From positions 1 to 39,996 of the IMG/VR virus record IMGVR_UViG_3300018080_000314: 39,996 bases of DNA, one strand, 5' to 3'. The notes below the pieces were generated by a model that was not told the origin of the DNA, did no database searches, and was given only the letters and a program-made list of their open reading frames with translations. The stretch comes from a virus. Below, piece after piece: positions 8,358 through 17,955 of the stretch; position 1 is the stretch's first letter; every line of letters starts with the position of its first letter. A program made the position numbers and the translations under genes.

Positions 8358-8386
8358 TTGACAAATAATTCTTTTGGTGATAGTTT
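8358..8386 (+). promoter_or_regulatory. Sigma-70-type promoter for the lone rightward gene
   Basis: A perfect TTGACA (8358-8363), a 17-base spacer and TAGTTT (8381-8386) lie just after the bidirectional terminator and 18 bases before the ATG of the plus-strand membrane-protein gene. Confidence 0.55.
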
Positions 8387-8403
8387 GAAAATGAGGGAAT
8401 AAA

Positions 8404-8619
8404 ATGTTGTGGGCTAAAATACTGTTAAGTCTGGGGACAACCATCTATGCCGTTTGGCTCATTTTGGAATTAAGACACCGTGAAGCCATAGCACACGTCT
8501 TACAGCCTGGGCATGGTGGTGATGAGGATATTACAGACTTTAGTTTTGGGTGGAAACTTGCCCTCGGATTCCTTTTAGGGCTACCAGCACTTGTGATTCT
8601 GTGGAGTTTCGTTATTTAA
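8404..8619 (+). CDS. Small two-helix membrane protein, rightward orientation
   Basis: A 71-residue protein encoded opposite to all of its neighbours. It has two hydrophobic helices, about residues 2-22 (AKILLSLGTTIYAVWLIL) and 48-70 (WKLALGFLLGLPALVILWSF), separated by a His/Asp/Glu-rich loop. GAGGG lies about 8 bases before the ATG, and a TTGACA promoter is upstream. The 3' end overlaps the converging ejection-protein gene by 8 bases. A self-contained, oppositely oriented gene between structural genes is the hallmark of a phage moron, and small membrane morons often act in superinfection exclusion. That role is inference; no family is recognised. Confidence 0.6.
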   Translation: MLWAKILLSLGTTIYAVWLILELRHREAIAHVLQPGHGGDEDITDFSFGWKLALGFLLGLPALVILWSFVI

Positions 8620-11600
8620 GGTCTGGCCTTAATTCGTAGAAATGTTCCTTTAGGTTGTCTGGCATATCTGCCCATTTCTTATATCCGTATGCTTGTGCAT
8701 AAGCATCTTGCAATGCTCCCACAGCATCACCCTCGTTTTTCAATGCGTATTCGGAGAATACTAATTGCCGTAAATCGGCATTTCGTATCATGCGTTCTAT
8801 TTGTACCGCATAGGGGGTGGGTACACCTACTATTTGTCCTACACCCTTTGCGTAATGTTCTATTGTTCTTACAAGGTATTCTGTATCAACATCTTTAAGG
8901 GGGTCTTTGCCCTGTTCTATTAGATTAACAGTACCAGTGAGGGCATACTGCATTTCCCTTAATGTAGAGAAAACGGGACTAGCCTCAGCAGGGAATGGTT
9001 CACCAGTAATCCAACCGTATGCTGATTGCAGTATTTGACCTGCTGCCAGAAGATAATTAGCGGGGCCAAGTATCGCTACCCTAGCCTGATGTTCACTCTT
9101 CCATTGAAAGGCATCTGATACCAACTGGAACATAGCAGGTAATACCCACCAGGCTAAAAGAATATTTAATAGGTTTCTTCCCCTTGAACCACGACCTGCC
9201 CTTAGATTCCTGGCACTATCGGCTATTAATCTATAGTATTTATTGGGCTGGCTCTGGAACATGGTAAACAATTTCCCCCATGAACCATGTTTGCGAAGTG
9301 CAGCCATGTCTTCTAATCCAAACGAGGGCTGGCTTCTTTTAGTTGCTACCTCTGCATGGGTGATTGCCTCCTGCTTAGACATCCCCTGCCTGAGCATGGA
9401 TTTATATACAGACCATGCCCCAGGTTGGGTAACTGCGGTATCCACTTTATGTATCCCCAACATCAATAAATCACGCCAGTTTTTAGCATTGGATAACCTT
9501 CCCGCAACATCCTTTTCCTTGACTAGCCTAACATCTCTTTCATGTCCTCTTCCCCATCTTTCGGTGAAATACCCCGATAGTTCCCTCATCTCATTAATGC
9601 TTGACTTTGGATGCTTCCAGAAATCAGCAACCCCAGTAAAGAAGTCTTTAATAGGCATTGGCTCATAGGTTAAATAAGCGGGAACGGATAATGCCTGCTT
9701 GAAGGCAACATTTACCTTAACGCCTAGAGCAGCCAGCGTAAAATGCCCCCTTAATTTATCAATACTTTGTACTATTAATGCCCTGTCAATCCCATCTCTT
9801 GCTATGTCATCTAAATGCCTGTCTATATGCTTTAATATATCATTGCCATGATATTGCTTGATGGCGGTTCTAACATCGGGATTGCGGAACACCATACGGG
9901 CTTCCTTCATTGGCTTCCAGAAAGCCTTAAAATGTTCCATCTGTATGACATGGCGCACCCAGACCTGGGTAGCCCCATTAAACTTCAAGGGGATTCTATT
10001 TTTAGTCCTAGCCTTCAGGCTGTTGTTAGAAACACCAGCGTATCTATAGTTATCCTGTGCTGTTAGGATATGTTCATAATAACTACCTTCCAATTCCCTG
10101 TTTAATGGAACATAGTGGGGATTTTCAGGAAGAGGAATGTGATACTTTTCTTCAAAGGCAGGCTTTATAGTTTTCCCATAATCATTAACATACTGTTTTG
10201 ACAGCCAGTTGGCATATTCAATATCATCTGCCGTCATGGAATCCCTGACGGCACTCATCATCTCATCCGTCCATTTCATACCCACTCTAAATGTTTCATC
10301 AAGTGTCGGGTCTTGGAGTTCTAAGTATTTCTGGATAATCTGGTCTTTGGTTAGAGATAGCTTTAATTGCTTACCTTCGGTATTAACAAATGTACCAATG
10401 TCAATCTTATCAGTGGCCAATCGCCCCAAGAATTTATGAAGCTCGCCTCTCCCCTTTATTCCATATATTTCCTTGACCCTATCGGCTGTTTTACCGTCTA
10501 TCCAATTCTGAATACCCGCCTGATTGATACTCCGTGCGGTATGCATACTAAAACCAATCTGGCTTACTGGACTTTGGAATGGCTTGGAGGATTTATCAAA
10601 TCTACTTACCTTATCAAAAATATCATCCATGCCATACTGCCAGTTAGTAACAAAAGACTTAACCTTGCCCTCTCTAGCCCATAAGTCATGCGTGTCAATA
10701 GTACCAACACCAGGCTTTATGCCCTTGCCACCTGTTACAGTATTAATAACATCGGTTCTTAATTTTTCTATCCGTTCTGCTTCTGCTTCCTTTTCGGCAG
10801 CCCTTAACCCACGACCTGTTTCCTTCAGGGATTTAATTTGCTGGAGCGTATCGGCCAATTCCCCAGAAGACATACCTTTTAATCCAGAATAGGCCAATAT
10901 CTCATTAGCTTTATCAGCTTCCTCAAAGGACATCTTCCCATTTTCCGCAGCCTCCATATTTTGCAGAATTTGGGATTTAGCAGCCTCCCTGTCCATTGCG
11001 GTATTCTTTTTAATTTCGGTTAATTGCCTTTGGGTTTCAGCAGTAAATCTACCATAGCGGTATCCAGTAACCTGCTTCTTGGGGGTTATGGTTCTTAATT
11101 CTTTGGTTATCTGTGATTTAAGGTTTTTCTGTGCTGCCTGTTCCGCATATTTATCAGCAAGGTTTAATGCTTTTTGCAAACCCGCTTCTGTCCTGACATT
11201 CTTAACGGAAGCCAGCATTTTCCCCTGAGCCTCTTTGGGAAGATTCTCTTTCACATAATCAATGAGTTGTTTCTTAACATCTTCGTACTTTATCTTTTGA
11301 TTGGCATATCTTGTTCTTAATGTACGGAGTTGCTTTAATGCATCATACTCCTTTGATTCTAGCCCTGTCATAGAGACCTCGCCTTCGAGGACTTCACCTG
11401 TTACCGTTTCGCCTTCTGCCAGAGCAGTAACTTCTACTGTGGGTGCAGTAGGTTTTACTGCTCCACCCTCTAATTCCCCAATCTGGTCTTGGAGATATTT
11501 AACCATCTCTTCCTGTGCTTTTATCTCGGCAGTTTCATTAGGTTCAAAGAGTTTTAATCTTTCTAATGATTCCTGCTTTCTGCCAAGCTGTATCTTTAAT

Positions 11601-13261
11601 TGCAGTATCTGGGTCTTGGCATTGGGTTTTGGTGTAACAAGAGCTTCTTTTACCCCGATAACGCCAGCCTTGACTATGTTGTTTATCCCACTAACAAACT
11701 CCTGTGGAGTGTTTTTAGCCACCAAGCCTGTTATAGAAGCTGTGGTTAGTTCCTTGCCACTTTGAACAGCCCCAACGATATTATCAACTGTCTTGGTGGT
11801 AGCCTCAATGCCTTCATTTAACAACCGTACTGCGTTTTCTTCAGGTACTCTTGTGGCTCTGAGTGCTGCTTTCTTTGCATCTAAATACGCAGATGCCTGC
11901 CTAACCAAATATTCATTATGAAGGGTATATATCTTATACAATAATCTGTTTTTGGTGGTAAGGTGGCTAAGGTCGGGCTTACCGCCCTTTGTAGGTACGT
12001 TCTGAGCTATACCCACAATACGCTTTGCATTTTTGTCTAAATATGCACTCAGAATCTTTTGAGTACCAGTTGATAAAGCCCTTGACGGCAGCCTCATCAA
12101 TGCGGTAACTCCCTGCTCATATAATTCGATGGGTTTTAAGGCAACCCTTCCAGCCTGTGCGACTCTGCCTGCAACCCCCCCACCTTTTATTATTGGTTGT
12201 AATGCACTCCTGACTGCACCAGCACTAGGCATTAACGCCAGTGTTAATACTGGCATAATCCATTCGCCAATAAATTGCTCACCCTTGCTTAACGAAGTAC
12301 CAAGTCCTAATTGCGGTGCAGTATAAAGATAGTCAGGGGGCAATGTAGGTAATGGTAATGTCTCCTCTAACTCCTCCTCTGTTATCGGGCCTATTGTCAA
12401 ATCCTTTGTGGGCTTATCCATTAAGTCCTCAACCCACTGTTCGGGATTAGTTATATTATGGCTAGAGGCCCAACTCACTAATTGATGTTTATAGTCACTT
12501 AATTGCTGTTGTTCTGGGGACATCCAGTAATACGGATTGAGGGGAATAGATTTCCATACAGCACTAAAGAAATTCCTAATCTTTTGTCCAGCACTTACCC
12601 CCTGTGGTTTTATTTCGCCAGTTGTGGGGTCTAACGTGCCAACAGTTTGATTAGTTGCATCAACCACAGAATAATCTGGGAGAATCTTAAACCCATCACC
12701 CAAATCAACCCCCTCTTGGGGGATTTCAATATTTGTTTTCGTTTCTGCGGGCAAATTACCAGATTCAACCTTGTCGTACCAATCATTGATTAGTTGTTCC
12801 TTTTGTTCGGGGCTATAATCTGCCCAATTTACATCTACCTGACGTGTCTCCCACTTAGCCCAATCCTCTGCCTCATCCCTTATAGCCTTGCTCCTGGCTT
12901 CTGCTGTTGCTGCCTCTGCCTGCTGGACAACCTGTCCAGTCCAAGACCTGCCAGACATTATCTGTTGTTTAATAGAAGATTGATTAATAGGGATAAGGCC
13001 ATCAACACTATATCCCAGGTCTAACAACTTTCTGTTGGCATCCCTTATCTCATCCCATGCACTGTAACGCTGTTCTGCAAGAGCATAACTTCTAGCCAAT
13101 TCACCACTGCGTATATTCTTCTGGCGTTCCTCCTCTGCCAATCGCTGTTTACGTGCCTCTGTCTGCCTGGCCAGCCTATCCAATAGGCTATTGGTCTTAG
13201 AACGTGTCACATTGGCTTCACGTGTAACTATATCTGCTGTTTGCCACCATTTAAGTCCCAT
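8612..13261 (-). CDS. Giant internal virion/ejection protein with LPD38-like C-terminus
   Basis: This 1,549-residue protein is the largest gene that lies wholly within the window. The N-terminus is a charged coiled coil (LLDRLARQTEARKQRLAEEER). Helical and low-complexity regions follow, with a hydrophobic stretch near LTLALMPSAGAVRSAL and further long coiled coils. The C-terminal ~400 residues carry alternating amphipathic and hydrophobic helices (HFTLAALGVKVNVAFKQ, ATKRSQPSFG, LFTMFQSQPNKYYR, NLLNILLAWWVLPAMF). These resemble the large polyvalent-protein domain LPD38 and podovirus ejection proteins. It lies between the portal-side genes and the scaffold, where podoviruses encode internal core proteins. 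It is likely carried in the head and injected with DNA. The domain label is moderately certain. Confidence 0.75.
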   Translation of the reverse strand: MGLKWWQTADIVTREANVTRSKTNSLLDRLARQTEARKQRLAEEERQKNIRSGELARSYALAEQRYSAWDEIRDANRKLLDLGYSVDGLIPINQSSIKQQIMSGRSWTGQVVQQAEAATAEARSKAIRDEAEDWAKWETRQVDVNWADYSPEQKEQLINDWYDKVESGNLPAETKTNIEIPQEGVDLGDGFKILPDYSVVDATNQTVGTLDPTTGEIKPQGVSAGQKIRNFFSAVWKSIPLNPYYWMSPEQQQLSDYKHQLVSWASSHNITNPEQWVEDLMDKPTKDLTIGPITEEELEETLPLPTLPPDYLYTAPQLGLGTSLSKGEQFIGEWIMPVLTLALMPSAGAVRSALQPIIKGGGVAGRVAQAGRVALKPIELYEQGVTALMRLPSRALSTGTQKILSAYLDKNAKRIVGIAQNVPTKGGKPDLSHLTTKNRLLYKIYTLHNEYLVRQASAYLDAKKAALRATRVPEENAVRLLNEGIEATTKTVDNIVGAVQSGKELTTASITGLVAKNTPQEFVSGINNIVKAGVIGVKEALVTPKPNAKTQILQLKIQLGRKQESLERLKLFEPNETAEIKAQEEMVKYLQDQIGELEGGAVKPTAPTVEVTALAEGETVTGEVLEGEVSMTGLESKEYDALKQLRTLRTRYANQKIKYEDVKKQLIDYVKENLPKEAQGKMLASVKNVRTEAGLQKALNLADKYAEQAAQKNLKSQITKELRTITPKKQVTGYRYGRFTAETQRQLTEIKKNTAMDREAAKSQILQNMEAAENGKMSFEEADKANEILAYSGLKGMSSGELADTLQQIKSLKETGRGLRAAEKEAEAERIEKLRTDVINTVTGGKGIKPGVGTIDTHDLWAREGKVKSFVTNWQYGMDDIFDKVSRFDKSSKPFQSPVSQIGFSMHTARSINQAGIQNWIDGKTADRVKEIYGIKGRGELHKFLGRLATDKIDIGTFVNTEGKQLKLSLTKDQIIQKYLELQDPTLDETFRVGMKWTDEMMSAVRDSMTADDIEYANWLSKQYVNDYGKTIKPAFEEKYHIPLPENPHYVPLNRELEGSYYEHILTAQDNYRYAGVSNNSLKARTKNRIPLKFNGATQVWVRHVIQMEHFKAFWKPMKEARMVFRNPDVRTAIKQYHGNDILKHIDRHLDDIARDGIDRALIVQSIDKLRGHFTLAALGVKVNVAFKQALSVPAYLTYEPMPIKDFFTGVADFWKHPKSSINEMRELSGYFTERWGRGHERDVRLVKEKDVAGRLSNAKNWRDLLMLGIHKVDTAVTQPGAWSVYKSMLRQGMSKQEAITHAEVATKRSQPSFGLEDMAALRKHGSWGKLFTMFQSQPNKYYRLIADSARNLRAGRGSRGRNLLNILLAWWVLPAMFQLVSDAFQWKSEHQARVAILGPANYLLAAGQILQSAYGWITGEPFPAEASPVFSTLREMQYALTGTVNLIEQGKDPLKDVDTEYLVRTIEHYAKGVGQIVGVPTPYAVQIERMIRNADLRQLVFSEYALKNEGDAVGALQDAYAQAYGYKKWADMPDNLKEHFYELRPDLK

Positions 13262-13417
13262 TTATTTCTTTTTCCTCTTTTTAACCTCTCCCCTTACTGG
13301 CGACCCACCACCTTTAGGATAGCAGACATGAATATATGTCTTACTCTCCTTACCTTTTGGCTTGATTGTTCTTACCCTGCCACCACGTTTTACACATCTT
13401 TCAAATTTCTCTGGCAT
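13262..13417 (-). CDS. Small conserved phage protein, 51 aa
   Basis: This short gene encodes MPEKFERCVKRGGRVRTI...YIHVCYPKGGGSPVRGEVKKRKKK. It is strongly basic, with a central pair of cysteines in a beta-hairpin-like context, and matches the look of a small protein often found beside phage structural genes (FExCVxxGGxVRT...GKYxxVC). GAGG lies 8 bases before the ATG. The gene fits exactly between its neighbours: the start is one base after the upstream stop, and its TAA directly abuts the ATG of the ejection protein. Function unknown. Confidence 0.7.
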   Translation of the reverse strand: MPEKFERCVKRGGRVRTIKPKGKESKTYIHVCYPKGGGSPVRGEVKKRKKK

Positions 13418-13418
13418 A

Positions 13419-14192
13419 TCATTGCCTCGCTATCGCCCATCTGGGCGTTTGTGTTTGCTGTCTGGGGAATAGACTTTGCGATAATGTAGTATGGGGTTGC
13501 CAGTATCTTTCTAATTGGGACATGCCAAGTAAAGCATTTTGCGAATATTGTGTGGGCATACCAGACTTCTGCCACGCTTCATAACCAGCCATATAAGCCA
13601 TCTGGTCAGGCGTTAATTCAGTCTGTGCCCCTAATGGACGTAAAACCTTGATTTCTTTGGTTTTCTCTCCCCCACGCCTTCTACTGGATTTACCTGGTCC
13701 CTCTTTTACAGGGACAGTTCTTGTTTCAACATAAGGTTCCATCCATGACGGAATGGGCGGAGCCTCTTCATATTCGGGTTGCCGTACTTCGGAACGAGCA
13801 TATCGCTTGGCAAGGTCGTATTCTAATGTCTTCACCCTATTGCCTATTAACCACCTTATCATGGCTCCCTCTGGCCCCGAATACTCCATCTGTAACTGCC
13901 GTAAATTTGCTATCCTTTGCTTTTCGTCCCAGAATCTAGGAAGCATAGAACCTGTGGGGCCGAAGGTGTGATAAACTTCAGGGTATAAAGACCTGTAGCG
14001 TGTCGGCCCAAGCATGGCTAATTGGTGCGTCTTGGCCATTGTTAGTGTTTCAGGATTGCCAGCCCAGTTTCTTAATAAATCTGCCTGTTCCTGCCAGTAT
14101 TCTTCAGGCTTGCCGCTACCACCCCAACCACCCTGTCCTCCAGAATACTGGTAATTAGAGGTTGGGCATACACCCCCATAACATTCAGCCAT
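13419..14192 (-). CDS. Putative virion protein, 257 aa
   Basis: The N-terminus is Gly/Tyr/Cys-rich (MAECYGGVCPTSNYQYSGG). A helical region rich in Arg/Tyr/Leu follows, then a Pro/Glu segment, a basic stretch (SSRRRGGEKTKEIKV) and a Gln/Ser-rich C-terminus. It has no membrane segment or recognised domain. It overlaps the upstream 78-aa gene by 8 bases and lies between the portal and ejection genes, so a head-completion or internal virion role is plausible. That is inference from position only. Confidence 0.7.
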   Translation of the reverse strand: MAECYGGVCPTSNYQYSGGQGGWGGSGKPEEYWQEQADLLRNWAGNPETLTMAKTHQLAMLGPTRYRSLYPEVYHTFGPTGSMLPRFWDEKQRIANLRQLQMEYSGPEGAMIRWLIGNRVKTLEYDLAKRYARSEVRQPEYEEAPPIPSWMEPYVETRTVPVKEGPGKSSRRRGGEKTKEIKVLRPLGAQTELTPDQMAYMAGYEAWQKSGMPTQYSQNALLGMSQLERYWQPHTTLSQSLFPRQQTQTPRWAIARQ

Positions 14193-14421
14193 TTTTACTC
14201 CTCTGCTCCATTCTGTAGAGCCATTTGTTTACCTCGTTTATGCCATGTTGTTCTACCAATTCGTAAAGTTGGGCTTCGGTTAGATTTTTATACATTTCCA
14301 TTTGCTCTTTAGGAGTGGCCTTGCGTGTTCCATAAGGTTCTGTGGCGTATTCTTTATATTTGTCATCAATGGCTTGCAGAACATGAGTCATTTTCTGCAT
14401 CGCTAATGTTGCAACATTCAT
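14185..14421 (-). CDS. Small helical protein, 78 aa, after portal
   Basis: A charged, all-helical protein (MQKMTHVLQAIDDKYKEYAT; KEQMEMYKNLTEAQLYELVE). It starts at an ATG overlapping the portal stop (ATGA arrangement) and overlaps the next gene by 8 bases, so translation is probably coupled. There are no cysteines or membrane segments. Small helical genes in this slot can be internal virion or assembly proteins, but the family is not recognised. Confidence 0.7.
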   Translation of the reverse strand: MNVATLAMQKMTHVLQAIDDKYKEYATEPYGTRKATPKEQMEMYKNLTEAQLYELVEQHGINEVNKWLYRMEQRSKNG

Positions 14422-16145
14422 TCGGCTAATCTCCCTGCCATCTCTACCTCACGTGGTGTTGTAGAAGGCTCTACCCCAGGGGTTATTCTCCCCCTTGTTC
14501 TGGGTTCCTGCTGCGGGACACCCTCGCCCTCTTTCGGAGGAGGTATGTTCTTGGCAGCATTGGCCTGTGCCTGTTCCAGTAATTCTAATTCCTTCTCCAT
14601 TCCCAGTCTTTGCATGGCATCTTTGGCAATAGCGTCCAACACACCCATTGAATTCAAGCCCCTCTCAGCATATTTCTGTGCCATCTCATCCATCATCTCC
14701 TTCTCGGACATATCGTGGTATTCTTTGAGTTCTGTTCTTTCGCTAATAGACCCACCCTTTCTGAGATTAGCACCGAGATATTTTCTGGCATCAGTCGCCT
14801 CTGGGGGTTCGGCTAATAATTCAACCTCGCAATCATAGTGTCCGTTTATATCTTTGGGTGTTAATCTTAGATAACCTTTAACATCTGGGTCGGAGAGGTT
14901 CTTTAATTGGACGGGGTAATTGTAGACTTTCTCTAGAATTTTCAACCCCATGCCTACATTTACGGCTAAACCGTCCTCTAGGTTCTTGAACGGGTCTTTG
15001 TATATCGGTTTAGCGGTGCTTAATAGAGTCTCCTGATGCTGCCCCGAATACACCCCCGTCGGTCTCATCCCGCTTAACACGGCGGGCGGGCTGGAGTATT
15101 CCCTAATCATTGCTAATTGGTTGAACAACCCCATAGGCGGGTCTTCGCCCTTGATGATTTCGGTGGTGAGTTCGTTTGCTACGTCGAACAACCATTTTGA
15201 CGGGTCGGTGGGTACTTTACCGTCGGGGTATAGTTGTTTGATAATATCCGTGTTGGCTCTGCCTAAAGTAGCTTTATATCTCGCCCAGGCATACCTCGCC
15301 AGAATAGCGTCCATTTGGGAGAGGTTTCTGGCCTCCAGTTTCAGCATATCCTTCCTAGGCCAGATGATTGACCTGTATAAGTATTCGGGCTTCCCTTCAT
15401 AGGACGACTGCCCTACTCCAGCGTTTATATGAACCACGTTTGTAAAACCCAATATGTTCGGTTGAACCTCGTCGGGAAGCACGGGGTCATCATCTATCAT
15501 AAAGCAACGCCATTGAGGACTTTTATACGAAAACCACGTTACTAATTTGTCGTCTTCCTTATCGGGTGTCCAGTCCCAGTTGTTTTCCTCGCAGATCGCC
15601 CTCGCTTCTGCAACCGTAATCTTGAAAGACCTGATAATATCCCTGGGCACTAATCCGCTATGTGCGGGAGAGCAATAGGTATTTATCGGGTCGAGTACGT
15701 TCATCGTCAAGGGGAAGTGGTATAATCTTTCGTCATTGTCCTCCCCTAAATAGGTGTCGTCCATCCCGACTTCTATAAACACTTCACCCCTTAATAGGAG
15801 TTTCTTAGCAGCTTCCTTAATCGTCTGGATGTATAATCTCAAGAAGAAATTACCAAAGGTTTCCAATAGCGCAACTTGATTTCTGGCAGCGTCGCTATTG
15901 TTCCGTTGGAAGAACTTTGTCCTCGGATTGTCCAACGTATAATGCCTCACGCCAGCGTCAACCCAACTTCTTGCAGTGTCGGGCATCCGCACGGGATATT
16001 CGGCAGGTACACCAGGGTCGAAAGTTAGTTCGTAATAATCGTCTATATCCTTCTGGTCTTGATGTAAACGCCCGTAATATCTCTCGTATGCGCTGAACTT
16101 GTCTTTGATTTCGTCTATTGTCGGTTTTTCTTCTATTTGTGCCAT
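14418..16145 (-). CDS. Portal protein
   Basis: This protein of about 575 residues has the usual portal features. A helical N-terminus (DEIKDKFSAYERYYGRLHQD) leads into clip/stem-region motifs such as AKKLLLRGEVFIEVGMD, DPINTYCSP and SLxRSIIWPRKDMLKLEARN-like helices. A C-terminal wing and crown are rich in Glu/Gln. It forms the dodecameric DNA entry/exit ring at one capsid vertex and docks the terminase, whose gene lies directly upstream. I choose the ATG at 16145, which has GAGG at 8-base spacing and lies 2 bases after the terminase stop, over the GTG two codons earlier. Confidence 0.82.
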   Translation of the reverse strand: MAQIEEKPTIDEIKDKFSAYERYYGRLHQDQKDIDDYYELTFDPGVPAEYPVRMPDTARSWVDAGVRHYTLDNPRTKFFQRNNSDAARNQVALLETFGNFFLRLYIQTIKEAAKKLLLRGEVFIEVGMDDTYLGEDNDERLYHFPLTMNVLDPINTYCSPAHSGLVPRDIIRSFKITVAEARAICEENNWDWTPDKEDDKLVTWFSYKSPQWRCFMIDDDPVLPDEVQPNILGFTNVVHINAGVGQSSYEGKPEYLYRSIIWPRKDMLKLEARNLSQMDAILARYAWARYKATLGRANTDIIKQLYPDGKVPTDPSKWLFDVANELTTEIIKGEDPPMGLFNQLAMIREYSSPPAVLSGMRPTGVYSGQHQETLLSTAKPIYKDPFKNLEDGLAVNVGMGLKILEKVYNYPVQLKNLSDPDVKGYLRLTPKDINGHYDCEVELLAEPPEATDARKYLGANLRKGGSISERTELKEYHDMSEKEMMDEMAQKYAERGLNSMGVLDAIAKDAMQRLGMEKELELLEQAQANAAKNIPPPKEGEGVPQQEPRTRGRITPGVEPSTTPREVEMAGRLAE

Positions 16146-16147
16146 AG

Positions 16148-17533
16148 TCACGTCCTCGCAAATGTTCTGGGTGTTCTACTGCCACCCCACTCTAATACGG
16201 GGGTGAACTTGAGGTCTCTGCTAGTAAACCCGAATTTGTCATATAGATAATATATCCACGTCATACACGCATGGTTGTCCCTTTCAAGGGGTTTGCGGGT
16301 GTCTTTGTGCCTCATCCACATCCCTCCACCATCTACGGGAGACATCCCACCGCCACATTCGGCTATCATGCCCTTGCACTTGGGGTCTAGATATATCCCC
16401 GCCTGTCCAGTTATCGGGTGGGGTTGCAAGTGGGTTCTTAACAAATCTATTCCATCTTCTTCGAGACTCTGTAATTTATGACTAACGGGAACGATCTTGT
16501 TATTAGTTTCCGCAGCCCATACTTCCGTGGCGGGTATCAACCCGCTTTGATGCTGCTTGCCAGCAATGTCTATCACGGAGTGAGTAACAGCGTCATACCA
16601 GGGCTTTTTCTTAACTATCGTGATAACGTCTTTTAAGATAACGTTGGTAACGTAAACTTCGTCTATCCCCGCCAGATAATCCCCGTAATCCTGTATCGCA
16701 GTAACGGCACACGCTCCCCTATATCCAGGGTCTATGCTTATATGAACGGGTAAATCTTTGTTAAACGGGATTTCCTTCACATGGACATGGTTGGCAAACT
16801 CAGGTATAACCCTGCCACTTCTGGGACAGGGTTCACCCCCGAACCTTTCCATGAACCTGTCATGCGACATCCCCGCTTCCTGTTTTAGAATCTCAGGGTC
16901 TTCTCTCCCGCCAGGGAAGATAAACGTATTAGTCCACGTAGGAAGAGAAAAGGACTTTAATGCCAGATTATTAGCCGATTGGCCTAATTGAAATAACTCC
17001 CTATACCAGCTAACATAGTCTTCCTGCTCGAAAGTCCCCGCCATGCACAACCAACCTCTTTTTTCCGCTAATCTTGTCCACGCTCTTAGAAAGGTGTCAT
17101 AGTCAATCTGGGCAGCCTCGCAGATTAAAATACCGTTAGGCGCTACGGTGGCGATTTTCTCAGGATACCTTGCGGACTTGGTAAGAATCTGAGTCCCATC
17201 CTGCAGGAGAATCTCGCCAGGATCTATGTTCTTAGTTGGGGGTTTGGCTAAAACCTCTATTTTCTGAAAGTCCTCTACTATATGCTCCCATTCCCCCCTA
17301 CACGCTTCGTAATCGTTTCCTAAAAGCCAATATAAACCTTTCCCCTTTTTAGAAGCGACCTCAACAAACCAGTGATATAGAAGCTCCTTCGAGTTTACCT
17401 TTGATTTTCCAGCTCTCTCCCCGCCAGCGATTAGCTTATTTCTGGTTTTGTCCTTGTGAATCTCAAATTGCGCCTCGGTGGGGATGTAGTCCACAAGGCT
17501 GAATACTTGACTTTGCGCCTCTAAATAACCCAT
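16148..17533 (-). CDS. terL: Terminase large subunit
   Basis: The DNA-packaging motor ATPase/nuclease, 461 residues. The N-terminal ATPase has the Walker A GGERAGKS (residues 37-44) and the Walker B-like ILICEAAQ with catalytic Glu141. The C-terminal RNase-H-like nuclease has acidic residues in ISIDPGYRG (Asp270), SVIDIAGKQH (Asp324) and LERDNHACMT. The length is normal for the family. It would cut concatemeric DNA and pump it through the portal, whose gene follows 2 bases after its stop. The small subunit is not adjacent: it lies about 1.6 kb upstream, beyond a cluster of tiny genes. Confidence 0.93.
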   Translation of the reverse strand: MGYLEAQSQVFSLVDYIPTEAQFEIHKDKTRNKLIAGGERAGKSKVNSKELLYHWFVEVASKKGKGLYWLLGNDYEACRGEWEHIVEDFQKIEVLAKPPTKNIDPGEILLQDGTQILTKSARYPEKIATVAPNGILICEAAQIDYDTFLRAWTRLAEKRGWLCMAGTFEQEDYVSWYRELFQLGQSANNLALKSFSLPTWTNTFIFPGGREDPEILKQEAGMSHDRFMERFGGEPCPRSGRVIPEFANHVHVKEIPFNKDLPVHISIDPGYRGACAVTAIQDYGDYLAGIDEVYVTNVILKDVITIVKKKPWYDAVTHSVIDIAGKQHQSGLIPATEVWAAETNNKIVPVSHKLQSLEEDGIDLLRTHLQPHPITGQAGIYLDPKCKGMIAECGGGMSPVDGGGMWMRHKDTRKPLERDNHACMTWIYYLYDKFGFTSRDLKFTPVLEWGGSRTPRTFART

Positions 17534-17560
17534 CAGTATTTCATGACTTTATCTTGAATT

Positions 17561-17953
17561 TCAAACCTTGCCCACAAGGTATCCCCCAGAGGGGTTTACC
17601 ATTGAAACCGCATCTTCCCTGGACTCAGCCTCCACCGTTTCGGAAACCCATTCGTGTTCATCATTGAAGTATGAAACCTTGTATCTCCTCAGAATGGGTT
17701 CAAAATCAGTGCCGTTATACCCGACAAAACAATTCTTCCCTGCCTCTAATCCCAATTTGTCGGCCGCTTCTTCAGATGTCCACGCCGTTACACTCTCAGT
17801 TACCCAGTCGTGATTAGCGTCAAAATACGATACCCGATAATACTTAACGACATCGTAAAGATAACAGCATCTTTCACAGTAATTCGCTGACGTGAATACG
17901 GGAACGCTCAGTAAAAGAATTCCTATTAATATCCCTAATATGATTTTCTTCAT
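17561..17953 (-). CDS. Secreted protein with internal duplication
   Basis: The start MKKIILGILIGILLLSVPVF has an AAGGAG site 6 bases upstream and gives a clear Sec signal peptide, with cleavage likely after TSA. The frame is open 14 codons further upstream, but that part overlaps a separate small gene. The mature protein has a Cys-rich head (NYCERCCYLYD) and two ~38-residue repeats (YRVSYFDANHDWVTESVTA and YKVSYFNDEHEWVSETVEA), each followed by an S-x-E-x-A helix. It would be exported to the envelope or periplasm. A secreted gene beside the terminase is unusual; it may alter the host surface or assist lysis. No family is recognised. Confidence 0.75.
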   Translation of the reverse strand: MKKIILGILIGILLLSVPVFTSANYCERCCYLYDVVKYYRVSYFDANHDWVTESVTAWTSEEAADKLGLEAGKNCFVGYNGTDFEPILRRYKVSYFNDEHEWVSETVEAESREDAVSMVNPSGGYLVGKV

Positions 17954-17955
17954 TC

